This document shows positions 24,510 through 32,875 of a stretch of 64,000 nucleotides of DNA, in pieces. The DNA comes from a virus. Positions within the stretch are counted from its first letter, which is position 1. Each line of letters starts with the position of its first letter. Location of the stretch: IMG/VR virus record IMGVR_UViG_3300034104_005687, positions 124,001-188,000 of that record. One strand, 5' to 3'. The notes beneath the pieces are model-generated. The model did not search any database. It was given only the letters and a program-made list of their open reading frames with translations, and had not been told where the DNA came from. Position numbers and translations under genes: made by a program.

Positions 24510-26013
24510 AAAAGCTTCGTTGATTGCGTCGGGTCTGTTGCCGATTAACAAACCGCCTCCTGCACTTGCATTTTTGTCAAGTATGTGCGAGGTCAATCAG
24601 TTGAGCCACGAATTGTTTGACTTGAACATACATATCAAGAACAGCATTGGGGAAGAATTATGGAATCGCGCATACACTATCTTTGCTTCGTTGGATTATA
24701 TTGCTGACAAAGAAGTACTGGATCCTGTTGTTGAATCTATTGATACAGCAGTTGATCTAATAATAGCACAATCCAGTGATTTGATATTGATGTCAGTTTT
24801 CAGCTATCAGCAAATTGCAATCACCAAATTGTTTTTGATATCGCTTCGCAAGAAAACCAATACCACAGTGATTATCGGCGGTCCAGGTGTTACATACGAA
24901 ATGCCCAGTGGAGTAACAGCCGGTAAACAGATGCTGGATGCAGGTCTAACTGACTACTATGTACTAGGAGAAGGCGAGCATGTGCTCGACCAATTTCTCA
25001 AAGGTTGTCTTGAGCTTGGCATCAACTACTCGGGTGCACCTGAAACTTGGGCCATTCAAATTGACAACTTAGACGATTGTGTTTTTCCCACGTACAAGAA
25101 TATTAATTTTGATAACTATTCTCCTGGTATTGACTTAGACCATACCATCAGTATAACATGTAGTCGAGGGTGTGTTCGTAGATGCACATTTTGTGATGTC
25201 GGGCACCTTTGGAAGAAATTTCGATTTCGAAGTGCCGACAATGTTATTTCAGAAATGCGAAAACACATCAACGAAACTGGAATCAAACAGTTTTTTTTCA
25301 CAGACAGTTTAATCAACGGTCCGTTGAAACAATTCACAGAATTGGTTTCGCAATTGGCCTTGTTGAGAAAAACTGATCCAGTTTTTGCAAGTGTCAGTTA
25401 TGTTGGTCAGTTTATTATACGCAGTCAGGCGCATCACAAAGAAGAAATGTACAAGTTGATGCACGAATCAGGATGTCAGTATATTGTGATAGGCATTGAA
25501 AGCGGCAGTGAACAAGTAAGAAATCACATGGGCAAGAAATTTTCCAATACAGATATAGACTATCATTTGTCAATGTGTTCAAAGTACAAAATTAAAAATT
25601 CATTGTTGATGTTTACTGGATATCCAACTGAAACTCTGCAAGACCATCACGACACAATGACCATGCTTCGTCAATATCAAAAGTACTTGATGGATGAAAC
25701 AGTGATTGCATTGACCTTGCATCAACCATTTGTGTTGCTGAAAAACACACCAATATCAGACATGAAGCACGAAATAGGAATTGTCAACGAGCAAGACAAT
25801 ACATATTTTTTTGAAGTACAGTCAAACCCAGATTTTACTGTCAAGGAAAAATTTAGGCGGTATCTTGAGGTAGTTAAACTTTCTATAGATCTAAAATACC
25901 CCGGATCTTGGGCAGATTTAGCAAGCCTTAGATCACACATACACGCACTTACACAATTTATTGATCAAGGCAATAAAGACACGGTAAGTATCAACCAAGG
26001 AGTTAAAACATGA
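24496..26013 (+). CDS. Radical SAM protein with B12-binding-like N-terminal domain
   Basis: A 505-residue enzyme of the B12-binding radical SAM layout. Residues ~80-170 form a Rossmann-like half (SSDLILMSVFSYQQ, TVIIGGPGVTYE, YYVLGEGEHVL) as in cobalamin-binding domains, but the DxHxxG ligand motif is absent, so cobalamin may bind base-off or not at all. The core motif is C226-x3-C230-x2-C233 (CVRRCTFC), then FFFTDSLING and IGIESGSEQVRNHMGK. Substrate unknown; the family does methylations and skeletal rearrangements. More AT-rich than uvsX. Confidence 0.87.
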   Translation: MSKFEKASLIASGLLPINKPPPALAFLSSMCEVNQLSHELFDLNIHIKNSIGEELWNRAYTIFASLDYIADKEVLDPVVESIDTAVDLIIAQSSDLILMSVFSYQQIAITKLFLISLRKKTNTTVIIGGPGVTYEMPSGVTAGKQMLDAGLTDYYVLGEGEHVLDQFLKGCLELGINYSGAPETWAIQIDNLDDCVFPTYKNINFDNYSPGIDLDHTISITCSRGCVRRCTFCDVGHLWKKFRFRSADNVISEMRKHINETGIKQFFFTDSLINGPLKQFTELVSQLALLRKTDPVFASVSYVGQFIIRSQAHHKEEMYKLMHESGCQYIVIGIESGSEQVRNHMGKKFSNTDIDYHLSMCSKYKIKNSLLMFTGYPTETLQDHHDTMTMLRQYQKYLMDETVIALTLHQPFVLLKNTPISDMKHEIGIVNEQDNTYFFEVQSNPDFTVKEKFRRYLEVVKLSIDLKYPGSWADLASLRSHIHALTQFIDQGNKDTVSINQGVKT

Positions 26014-26267
26014 GCGAATTGATAGCATCAGAAATTTGGGGAGAACTCAAACGTTATGTCAACACTGTTGACCGGGCAGAAGCAGCCGAAACTGTGGTAC
26101 AAATTTTAATGGACAATGATTCAGACATTGACGCCATTAAAAATGCTTTTAAGAGTGATTTAGATATCAAACGTGCTCTTACTGCATATCTTGACAACGA
26201 CAATGATTATGCTGATGACGAGGATGACGAAGACAACATAGACGAAGAGTTGGACTGGGAAGATTAA
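26010..26267 (+). CDS. Small acidic protein conserved in T4-like marine phages
   Basis: An 85-residue protein with an N-terminal helical part (IWGELKRYVNTVDRAEAAETVVQ) and a strongly acidic tail (DDEDDEDNIDEELDWED). Similar small acidic proteins occur near uvsX/uvsY-type genes in T4-like marine phages as I recall. It could mimic DNA or act as an adaptor. ATGA overlap upstream, 1-base overlap downstream, Shine-Dalgarno AAGGAG at 25998. Confidence 0.65.
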   Translation: MSELIASEIWGELKRYVNTVDRAEAAETVVQILMDNDSDIDAIKNAFKSDLDIKRALTAYLDNDNDYADDEDDEDNIDEELDWED

Positions 26268-27520
26268 TGCCCGACAAATATTTTCCAATCCGTACTGCCA
26301 CTGCTTGCCAACTCAAATGGAACTGGAGCACGCTGTATCTTTATTCAGGAGAAACAGCATCGTGTCATCGTACTGGATGGGGAAATATTGATCCAGAGAA
26401 CTTTGATCAGTTTCACAACACTGAAAAAAAGTTACAAGAACGTCGAGACATGTTGGACGGAAAATGGCCTGAACACAGTTGTGATTATTGCCGAAAAATT
26501 GAAACAGCAGGCGGGTTCAGCGATCGAATGTTGCACTTGACCATGCCAAATCAGAGTCCAATAGAATTGGAAACAGATCCAACCGCAATCAATGTTGTGC
26601 CCACAATACTGGAAGTTTTTTTTAACAATACTTGTAATTTGGCCTGTCTGTATTGCCTGCCTATTTTGAGTTCTAAGATAAACCAAGAAAATATTGCATT
26701 TGGAAAGTTTGACAACAATGGAGTAGTAATTGAGCCTGCAGAAATCAGCAACACTCCTTTGTTGATTGACAAATTCTGGAACTGGATGAGATCTAATTCT
26801 CTTGGGCTAAAACGATTCAATGTGTTGGGTGGAGAACCTTTTTATCAAACAGAATTTTATCAACTGTTGGATTATTTTGAAGAGACTGCACATCCAGACC
26901 TGGAACTAGGTATTGTTACAAATCTAGCAATTAGAACAGAAAAGCTCAATGAGATTTGCGAGAAATTAAAAAAACTTTTGATAAATCGAAAACTCAAAAG
27001 GGTCGACATAACATGCAGCATAGACTGTTGGGGAGCCGAACAAGAATATGTTCGTTATGGGTTGGATCTAGCACAGTGGCAACAAAACTTTGAATTTTTA
27101 CTGAGCAAAAAATGGATAAAACTAAACATCAATCAAACAATCAGTGTGCTAACAATCAAGACCATGCCCGAGCTGCTGAGCAGATTAGAACAGTGGAGAA
27201 AAATTAGACCAGTTGGACATTTCTTTTCAACTGTTTCTCCTCAGCCAACGTACATGGTGCCTGCAATCACAGGAAAAGATGTGTTTAAACAAGATTTTGA
27301 AAAAATCATTGCTGCCATCCCAAATCACACCGATGAACAAAAACTTGCAATTGAATACATGAAAGGTATTCAAACTGAACTTGAAAAATCAACAGTTGAT
27401 TTGACAGAACTTGGTAAACTAAAAACATTTCTCAACGAAAAAGATCGACGTCGAGGAACCAGCTGGGAAACCACCTTTCCTTGGCTAATTGAAATTTTTG
27501 ATCAGAACCTAACAAAATAA
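26267..27520 (+). CDS. Radical SAM protein with N-terminal twitch-like domain (3)
   Basis: A 417-residue enzyme of the same broad class as 13609 and 14742. Auxiliary cysteines are Cys14, Cys33, Cys72 and Cys75 (CDYC) in the N-terminal region, and the core motif is CNLACLYC (Cys123, 127, 130), followed by NVLGGEPFYQ and TNLAI. The N-terminus differs (no FCxxPW; instead CQLKWNW...TASCHRTGW). Substrate unknown. It is in the uvsX-uvsY operon, expressed earlier than the 13.6 kb pair if promoters are read correctly. Confidence 0.85.
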   Translation: MPDKYFPIRTATACQLKWNWSTLYLYSGETASCHRTGWGNIDPENFDQFHNTEKKLQERRDMLDGKWPEHSCDYCRKIETAGGFSDRMLHLTMPNQSPIELETDPTAINVVPTILEVFFNNTCNLACLYCLPILSSKINQENIAFGKFDNNGVVIEPAEISNTPLLIDKFWNWMRSNSLGLKRFNVLGGEPFYQTEFYQLLDYFEETAHPDLELGIVTNLAIRTEKLNEICEKLKKLLINRKLKRVDITCSIDCWGAEQEYVRYGLDLAQWQQNFEFLLSKKWIKLNINQTISVLTIKTMPELLSRLEQWRKIRPVGHFFSTVSPQPTYMVPAITGKDVFKQDFEKIIAAIPNHTDEQKLAIEYMKGIQTELEKSTVDLTELGKLKTFLNEKDRRRGTSWETTFPWLIEIFDQNLTK

Positions 27521-27530
27521 GTGAACAAAG

Positions 27531-27983
27531 ATGTGGTACAGTCGAATAGTTGCTGATCTCAGTAACATACCTGATTTTATACAGCACTACGAGCGAGAGC
27601 TCGATGATGCCAAACGTGATTGCAGGATTGGTGGTCTAGTGGAAAAAAATATCACGGCTTTGCCGGGTATCACAGAACATCGATTCAATCAACTGCAAGA
27701 AATTGAAGCTGTGTTGAATTATCTCAACATTCAGTTGAGAAAGATTCGCCGCCGCCATTTTCAAAAGTATCTAGAAGGATATGCACGAGCATTGACCAGT
27801 CGAGATGCTGAAAAATATGTAGATGGCGAAGACGAAGTGATTGATTACGAAACCATTATCAATGAAGTTGCATACTTGCGAAATCGTTGGCTGGGTGTCA
27901 TGAAAGGTCTGGACAGCAAACAGTGGATGGCTGGGCATGTGGTTCGACTCAGAGCCGCAGGCATGGAAGATATTACAGTGTGA
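27531..27983 (+). CDS. UvsY-like recombination mediator
   Basis: This 150-residue helical protein begins MWYSRIVADLSNIPDFIQHYE and contains LRKIRRRHFQKYL, LTSRDAEKYVDGEDEVIDYE and a C-terminal LRNRWLGVMKGLDSKQW...RLRAAG. The order (basic central helices, a SRDAEKYxDG step, a final helix) matches the UvsY family of T4-like phages, which loads UvsX on gp32-coated DNA. It follows uvsX by four genes. I am moderately sure; direct similarity to T4 UvsY (137 residues) is low. Confidence 0.6.
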   Translation: MWYSRIVADLSNIPDFIQHYERELDDAKRDCRIGGLVEKNITALPGITEHRFNQLQEIEAVLNYLNIQLRKIRRRHFQKYLEGYARALTSRDAEKYVDGEDEVIDYETIINEVAYLRNRWLGVMKGLDSKQWMAGHVVRLRAAGMEDITV

Positions 27984-27997
27984 GTGAGTTTGTGCTG

Positions 27998-28003
27998 TAA
28001 ATA
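27998..28003 (+). promoter_or_regulatory. Late promoter TAAATA for the sugar island, leaderless spacing
   Basis: GTAAATA ends 5 bases before the ATG at 28009. No ribosome binding site lies between them. Confidence 0.6.
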
Positions 28004-28008
28004 CCAGT

Positions 28009-28764
28009 ATGAAAATTGTACTTGTAACCGGCGGCTTTGACCCCATACATTCTGGACATCTTGCTTACTTTCAGTCAGCAAAAAAACTAGGCGATCGACT
28101 TGTAGTTGGCCTTAACTCAGACGAGTGGCTTGCTCGTAAAAAGGGTCGACCGTTTATGCCCATGAGCGAACGCTTTGCATTGGTTAGTGCATTAAGCATA
28201 GTAGATGAAGTTGTTGTTTATAACGATGATGATGGGTCAAGTTGTGATGCTATTCGACTGCTGAAAACACGTTATCCTAACGATCAAATTGTGTTTGCCA
28301 ACGGTGGTGATCGCACTAAAGACAACATTCCTGAAATGGTATTTGATGATGTGGAGTTTGTGTTTGGCGTAGGCGGCGAGAACAAAATGAACAGTAGTAG
28401 TTGGATCTTGGAAGACTGGAAAAAGCCCAAGACTAGCCGCGCCTGGGGATACTATCGTGTGTTGCATGAAGTAGGTGCCAATACCAAACTCAAAGAACTC
28501 ACAGTGAATCCCAAGACCTGTTTGAGCATGCAACGTCATGATCAACGTGCAGAGTTTTGGTTTGTGGCCGAAGGCGAAGCTGCTGTTTACACGTTGGATA
28601 ATTCTAGTGATCACGATCTTGTTGGACATTTTGGAGTGCATGAGCATATCTGGATCAAAAAGAATCAGTGGCACATGCTGTGCAACGAAACTGATCAGCC
28701 GCTCAAATTGATTGAAATTCAGTTTGGTGAAAACTGTGTAGAAGAAGATATCGAACGCCGATGA
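28009..28764 (+). CDS. Nucleotidyltransferase-cupin fusion
   Basis: A 251-residue two-domain protein. Residues 1-150 are a cytidylyltransferase-like (RfaE/HldE C-domain, TagD type) nucleotidyltransferase with GGFDPIHSGH (HxGH at 14-17), LVVGLNSDEWL and SERFALVSAL. Residues ~160-245 are a cupin related to mannose-6-phosphate isomerase-type barrels (SMQRHDQRAEFWFVAEGEA). Such fusions occur in T4-like marine phages. A role in activating or isomerising a sugar phosphate for the downstream glycosyltransferases is likely. Coupled downstream by an ATGA overlap. Confidence 0.85.
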   Translation: MKIVLVTGGFDPIHSGHLAYFQSAKKLGDRLVVGLNSDEWLARKKGRPFMPMSERFALVSALSIVDEVVVYNDDDGSSCDAIRLLKTRYPNDQIVFANGGDRTKDNIPEMVFDDVEFVFGVGGENKMNSSSWILEDWKKPKTSRAWGYYRVLHEVGANTKLKELTVNPKTCLSMQRHDQRAEFWFVAEGEAAVYTLDNSSDHDLVGHFGVHEHIWIKKNQWHMLCNETDQPLKLIEIQFGENCVEEDIERR

Positions 28765-29444
28765 AAGCCATACCAGTTTATGTTGGCTACGATCCTCGCG
28801 AGGCCATTGCTTATCACACTTGTGTGAACTCAATCATACGCCATGCATCAAAGCCAGTGGCTATTATTCCTGTGGCCTTGAACTTGTTTCGAGACTACGA
28901 AGAAACACATACCGATGGATCAAACCACTTTATCTACACTCGTTTTCTTGTGCCGCACCTGCAAGAATACACAGGTTGGGCGATCTTTATTGACGGCGAC
29001 ATGATTGTACGTGATGATATTGCAAAGTTATGGGAATTACAGAATCCCTATATGGATGTAATGGTAGTCAAGCATGACTACCAAACACGCATGCCTGTAA
29101 AATACCTAGGAGCAAAAAATGAAAACTATCCTCGAAAAAATTGGTCTAGTGTTATTCTGTGGAATTGTAATAGCTTTCCTAACAGGCAACTTACTCCCCA
29201 GTTCGTACAAAAATCCACAGGCAGTGAGCTCCACCGCTTCTCGTGGTTAGATGATGCTCGCATAGGTGAATTGCCGCCCGAATGGAATTGGTTGCCCGAC
29301 GAATACGGCGTTAATAAGAATGCCAAACTGCTACACTACACTCTGGGCACACCTTGCTTTCAAGAGTTTGCCGACACACCACAAGGTGATGAATGGCATA
29401 GAGAACGTATTCTAACTGAATATTGTTTGCAACGAGAAATTTAA
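28761..29444 (+). CDS. Glycosyltransferase, GT8-like
   Basis: A 227-residue protein with VYVGYDPREAIAYHTC at the start and the metal/nucleotide-sugar DxD motif FIDGDMIV (Asp78, Asp80), the hallmark of GT-A enzymes of the GT8 type. The C-terminal WLPDEYG...LLHYTLGTPCFQE closes the active site in that family. Likely transfers a hexose to a glycan or protein. The stop overlaps the convergent gene's stop by 4 bases. Confidence 0.85.
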   Translation: MKAIPVYVGYDPREAIAYHTCVNSIIRHASKPVAIIPVALNLFRDYEETHTDGSNHFIYTRFLVPHLQEYTGWAIFIDGDMIVRDDIAKLWELQNPYMDVMVVKHDYQTRMPVKYLGAKNENYPRKNWSSVILWNCNSFPNRQLTPQFVQKSTGSELHRFSWLDDARIGELPPEWNWLPDEYGVNKNAKLLHYTLGTPCFQEFADTPQGDEWHRERILTEYCLQREI

Positions 29445-30082
29445 ACCCAGTGTTGTTGCACCAATGGGTGATGACCCATGGTACTGGGCTTCTGCGACAC
29501 TTTTCTAAACATCAACATTTTTACCGCACTGAGATCCTGGTATTCGTCGTTGCGTGATGCTATGTGAAACCACGATTTGGGACAGTGATCAGTTAATACT
29601 GTGTGTACAGTATGTTCGCTGACAATAGCCTGATCTCCGTACAAGGGTGGTGCTCCGTACAATGCTTGCCAATGAGATAATGGACGACTTTGATACAAAT
29701 CCCAAAGATAGCGGTGATCTCCGTGCCAATACATAAGCGCACTTGAATGTATATTCTTGTCTGCTTCGACCCACATAACAAACTTTTGATTGTGTAGTCG
29801 TTGCACCATTTCATCTAGGTTACTACATATCACAGTGTCAAGATCCAGGAACAAGGTTGGCCCAGTCAGCACACCTGGACGAAACAATTGCATTTTGCTC
29901 CAGAATCCAGAGTCTCCTGGTAGCAATTCTATTCGCTCACAAGGCACGTCACAGTCGCTGAAACAAACAAATCTGTGCGGTATAGTTAAATTACGTTCAA
30001 CTGCACGTTGAAGCTTTGCTACCCAACTGGCATCATATCCCACCTTGCCACCTTGGCGTAGCAAACACACAACATTAAGCAT
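29441..30082 (-). CDS. Glycosyltransferase-like protein, GT-A fold (paralogue A)
   Basis: A 213-residue protein with HRFVCFSDCD, the FWSKMQLFRPG segment and DxD in LFLDLDTVICSNLDE (Asp80, Asp82). The ending HHPLVQQHWV parallels that of the protein at 34478-35215, which also shares KMQLF.P and LDLD; the two are paralogues on opposite strands 5 kb apart. Probably transfers sugars within the same pathway. Third gene of a minus-strand operon started at 31184. Confidence 0.8.
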   Translation of the reverse strand: MLNVVCLLRQGGKVGYDASWVAKLQRAVERNLTIPHRFVCFSDCDVPCERIELLPGDSGFWSKMQLFRPGVLTGPTLFLDLDTVICSNLDEMVQRLHNQKFVMWVEADKNIHSSALMYWHGDHRYLWDLYQSRPLSHWQALYGAPPLYGDQAIVSEHTVHTVLTDHCPKSWFHIASRNDEYQDLSAVKMLMFRKVSQKPSTMGHHPLVQQHWV

Positions 30083-30614
30083 AACGTTCTAGTACAAGCA
30101 GTCCAGAGTTTTTGTTGCAATGCTCAACAATATGCCATTGTCGATTGTGATGTAAAAATATAATCGCAGCTTCGAACACTCCAGGCCAATCACTGGGATC
30201 GTGTAACACAATGTATTTTTTTGCTAGTTCAGCATGCCTGACTAACTCAGCCATGCAATGATCTCGTTTGTGCACAGTATCAATAAACAACAAGTCACAT
30301 TCTTCGGCGGCTACTTCTAGGCTGTTGCCCACAGAGAATTCAAAATCTGTTCCATTTTGTTCAGCATTGTATTTTAATTCGTCAAGCACAGTTAGATATT
30401 GGTCAGTGATATCATAACTTCGTAAACGTTTGGGTTGGCCTAACAGCCAGGCACAGGTACTTAGGCCTGTGTATACTCCAAACTCTATAATACTATCAAC
30501 ATTGCTGGCATATCGCTTGTAGGTGTCAAATCTTGTGGGACTGTCACCTAACCAGTTGGTTGGACCTATTTTTAAATCAAGGTAATCAGCTCTTAGATCT
30601 TTCAATGTTCTCAT
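30075..30614 (-). CDS. Class I SAM-dependent methyltransferase (1)
   Basis: A 179-residue protein with the SAM-binding motif SIIEFGVYTGLST (residues 41-53), SYDI for the acidic loop, and LLFIDTVH as motif II, as in small-molecule O-methyltransferases (MTase_24 type). The start at 30614 overlaps the previous stop as ATGA; an alternative ATG at 30626 adds four residues. Likely methylates a sugar or sugar-nucleotide. Second gene of the minus-strand operon. Confidence 0.8.
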   Translation of the reverse strand: MRTLKDLRADYLDLKIGPTNWLGDSPTRFDTYKRYASNVDSIIEFGVYTGLSTCAWLLGQPKRLRSYDITDQYLTVLDELKYNAEQNGTDFEFSVGNSLEVAAEECDLLFIDTVHKRDHCMAELVRHAELAKKYIVLHDPSDWPGVFEAAIIFLHHNRQWHIVEHCNKNSGLLVLERYA

Positions 30615-31153
30615 TTTGACATCCAATACACACCTAGTTTGCTTTTCTGGCTTTTACGATACGATTCCTTGATGTAGTGACCCCAGGTAGCTACAACTTC
30701 GTTATGACTCCAATCATCCTTGACATGGGCTTCGTGCGGGTTAGGATACGCATGTTCATCTTGTGGCATGTGTCTGATAGGAATACTCACAATCAACATG
30801 TCTGAAACTTGCAAAATACGATCCACAAGAGCAACAGCATCCTCTTTGGTCATGTGCTCTAACACATCGCCGGCTATGACTACATCGGGATTCAACACAG
30901 TCCAATCTACTGTACGAACGTCTTGATTGAGTATTTGATTGTATCTGCTTTCTAGATTGAATTCTTCAATGTAGGGTTTCCAAATCTCAATACCAATCCA
31001 GGTAGCATTCACACAGCACTGAGCATCTTCCTTTATGAGTTTAACATAAGTTCCTGACCCAGGCCCAATATCTACCACAGTTTTAATAGTTGATTGATTG
31101 GACTGGAACCAAGCCAATGTTTCAGCTTTTCCTGATTTTAGACTATACGACAT
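30611..31153 (-). CDS. Class I SAM-dependent methyltransferase (2)
   Basis: A 180-residue protein with VVDIGPGSGTYVKL (DIGPGSG at 28-34), IEIWKPYIEEF as the acidic strand and DVVIAGDVLEHM as the post-motif, typical of class I methyltransferases acting on small molecules. First gene of the minus-strand operon, with a TATAAATA element upstream and an AAGGAAAA ribosome binding site. Target unknown; neighbours suggest a glycan. Confidence 0.83.
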   Translation of the reverse strand: MSYSLKSGKAETLAWFQSNQSTIKTVVDIGPGSGTYVKLIKEDAQCCVNATWIGIEIWKPYIEEFNLESRYNQILNQDVRTVDWTVLNPDVVIAGDVLEHMTKEDAVALVDRILQVSDMLIVSIPIRHMPQDEHAYPNPHEAHVKDDWSHNEVVATWGHYIKESYRKSQKSKLGVYWMSK

Positions 31154-31179
31154 TGTTTTCCTTGTAAATTTTGTATCAC

Positions 31180-31191
31180 TAAATATTTATA
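31180..31191. promoter_or_regulatory. Overlapping divergent late promoters
   Basis: TAAATA on the plus strand (31180-31185) overlaps TATAAATA on the minus strand (31184-31191) by two bases. They serve the genes starting at 31206 (+) and 31153 (-). Confidence 0.6.
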
Positions 31192-31205
31192 TACATATAT
31201 AACAC

Positions 31206-31967
31206 ATGAAAGCATTTATAATTTACCTACCCGAACGAGAACACAGTGTTCAACATTCCAAGCTCATGCTAGATCAACTCAAAGAGTACAACATTGACGC
31301 TGAACTATTTGAAGGTACACCTGGTGATCAAGCAGTTGCCATGGCAGCAAAAGCCAAAAAAACATTGTATCCTTACAGTATCAAAAATCGTGTGTTGGAC
31401 AAACACGACATTGAACAACTGATACGCCCTGAACTGTACGAAGAATTCAAAAAGAAACATCGTTATGAAATCATTGAACGACAGTTGATCGGAGAAAAAG
31501 ACGTGGGCAAACTGAGTCGCCCCGGGGTAATTGGCTGTTTCTACAGTCACTACAACTTGTGGAAAAAGTGTGTGGAACTCAAAGAGCCCATTATGATTTT
31601 TGAGGATGATGTCAAGTTCTATCGTGGCTACCATCCTGTGGAATTCGACGGTGTGTTGATTCTGAGCTTGGGCAAGAGCTCGTTCATGACTGAGCCACAA
31701 AAAACCTACTTGGAAAACCCCACAGGTACCCCGTCGGCTCGTAAGTGGCAAAACTTCAGCATGCCTGGCGCCAGCGGCTATGCTATTATGCCCGATGCTG
31801 CTCTTGCCTTGGTCAAGTTTTATCGACCCTACTGGTATCCAGCAGACAATGCTATCAATCAGTTTGTGGTACCTGTGAAGATCAGCAACTATATCATGGG
31901 TCGCAATACCTTGCCTGAAGAAGGCAATGTATCCATGACCAAATCCAAGGACTGGGTCAAAGAATGA
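31206..31967 (+). CDS. Glycosyltransferase family 25-like
   Basis: A 253-residue protein with the GT25 (LPS/LOS glycosyltransferase) pattern: AFIIYLPER at the N-terminus, GVIGCFYSHYNLWKKC (107-122), and PIMIFEDDV with EDD at 133-135. A MPGASGYAIMPDAAL segment follows, also typical. Transfers galactose or glucose in lipooligosaccharide synthesis in bacteria; here probably remodels host surface or decorates virion proteins. ATGA overlap with the next gene. Confidence 0.85.
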   Translation: MKAFIIYLPEREHSVQHSKLMLDQLKEYNIDAELFEGTPGDQAVAMAAKAKKTLYPYSIKNRVLDKHDIEQLIRPELYEEFKKKHRYEIIERQLIGEKDVGKLSRPGVIGCFYSHYNLWKKCVELKEPIMIFEDDVKFYRGYHPVEFDGVLILSLGKSSFMTEPQKTYLENPTGTPSARKWQNFSMPGASGYAIMPDAALALVKFYRPYWYPADNAINQFVVPVKISNYIMGRNTLPEEGNVSMTKSKDWVKE

Positions 31968-32875
31968 AAGTAGGAATCTTCTACAACTCCATATCTAACC
32001 CTGCCAAGTTTGGCAACAAGGTCATGCTGATGGATAACTTTGCCGAAGGAGCAAGATCCCAAGGTGACACAGTGATTGAATTTCGAGACAATCGATTGCC
32101 GGATCAAAAATTGGATGCAGGATTTGTGCTGGGCTACACACTGGAAGATAACTTCAGGAAAAAAATCATTGATCAGTTGCGCCTACAAAAAACCCCCAGT
32201 GTGTTTGTGGACAGCAATATTTTGCATTATGCCAGGCCCGAGCATGAATGGCATCGCTACAGTTTGGGATCAGTGTATCCCAATTCAGGCACATACTTTT
32301 TTGATCAACTAGACACCACCAAGTGGGATAGATATTCTGCCTGGCACAATGCTGCCATAAAACCCTGGCGCACACATGGCAATCACATATTGATCCTGTG
32401 TCAACGGCCCAAGGGATTCAACATGTTCACAGATCAAGAAGCCTGGTTGGACAAGACCATCAGCAAACTACGCAAACACAGCAATCGGCCCATCATGATT
32501 CGCATGCATCCAGGCGACGGAGCCAGATTCAAACAAATTGAAAAAATACAAAAGAAGTACGGAACTTTGGTCACTGTCAGTGATCATGCCAACATTCGAG
32601 ACGCCCTGGTCAACTGTTGGTGTACAGTGGGAATCAACAGCACTCCCAACGTGGTTGCTGCCATTGAAGGTGTACCAGGCTACATTGAAGATCCTGCTAG
32701 GTCCTGGGCCGCTGATGTAGCGTTCACTGATCTGAGCCAGGTTGAAAATCCACCCATGCCTGATCGATCAGCATGGACTGCCAAGATAGCCAACATACAC
32801 TGGAGCAACAGCGAAGTACGGTCTGGTGCGTTGTGGACAGCAATCAAACGCTATATCGGCGCTTCTCAGCCATAA
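31964..32875 (+). CDS. Capsule-type (GT-B-like) glycosyltransferase (1)
   Basis: A 303-residue protein with a GT-B look: HILILCQRPKGFN opens the C-terminal half, MIRMHPGDG is the His-Pro motif of capsule polysaccharide transferases and KDO transferases, and GINSTPNVVAAIEGVP is the nucleotide-binding end. A paralogue with the same order of motifs lies at 33669-34517. Its last 32 bases overlap the convergent gene 32844-33638. Confidence 0.72.
   Translation: MKVGIFYNSISNPAKFGNKVMLMDNFAEGARSQGDTVIEFRDNRLPDQKLDAGFVLGYTLEDNFRKKIIDQLRLQKTPSVFVDSNILHYARPEHEWHRYSLGSVYPNSGTYFFDQLDTTKWDRYSAWHNAAIKPWRTHGNHILILCQRPKGFNMFTDQEAWLDKTISKLRKHSNRPIMIRMHPGDGARFKQIEKIQKKYGTLVTVSDHANIRDALVNCWCTVGINSTPNVVAAIEGVPGYIEDPARSWAADVAFTDLSQVENPPMPDRSAWTAKIANIHWSNSEVRSGALWTAIKRYIGASQP

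Noticed and set aside
24496-26013. Calling the N-terminal domain of the 505-residue radical SAM protein a true cobalamin-binding domain
   Set aside because: The fold pattern fits, but the DxHxxG motif is missing, so I describe it only as B12-binding-like.
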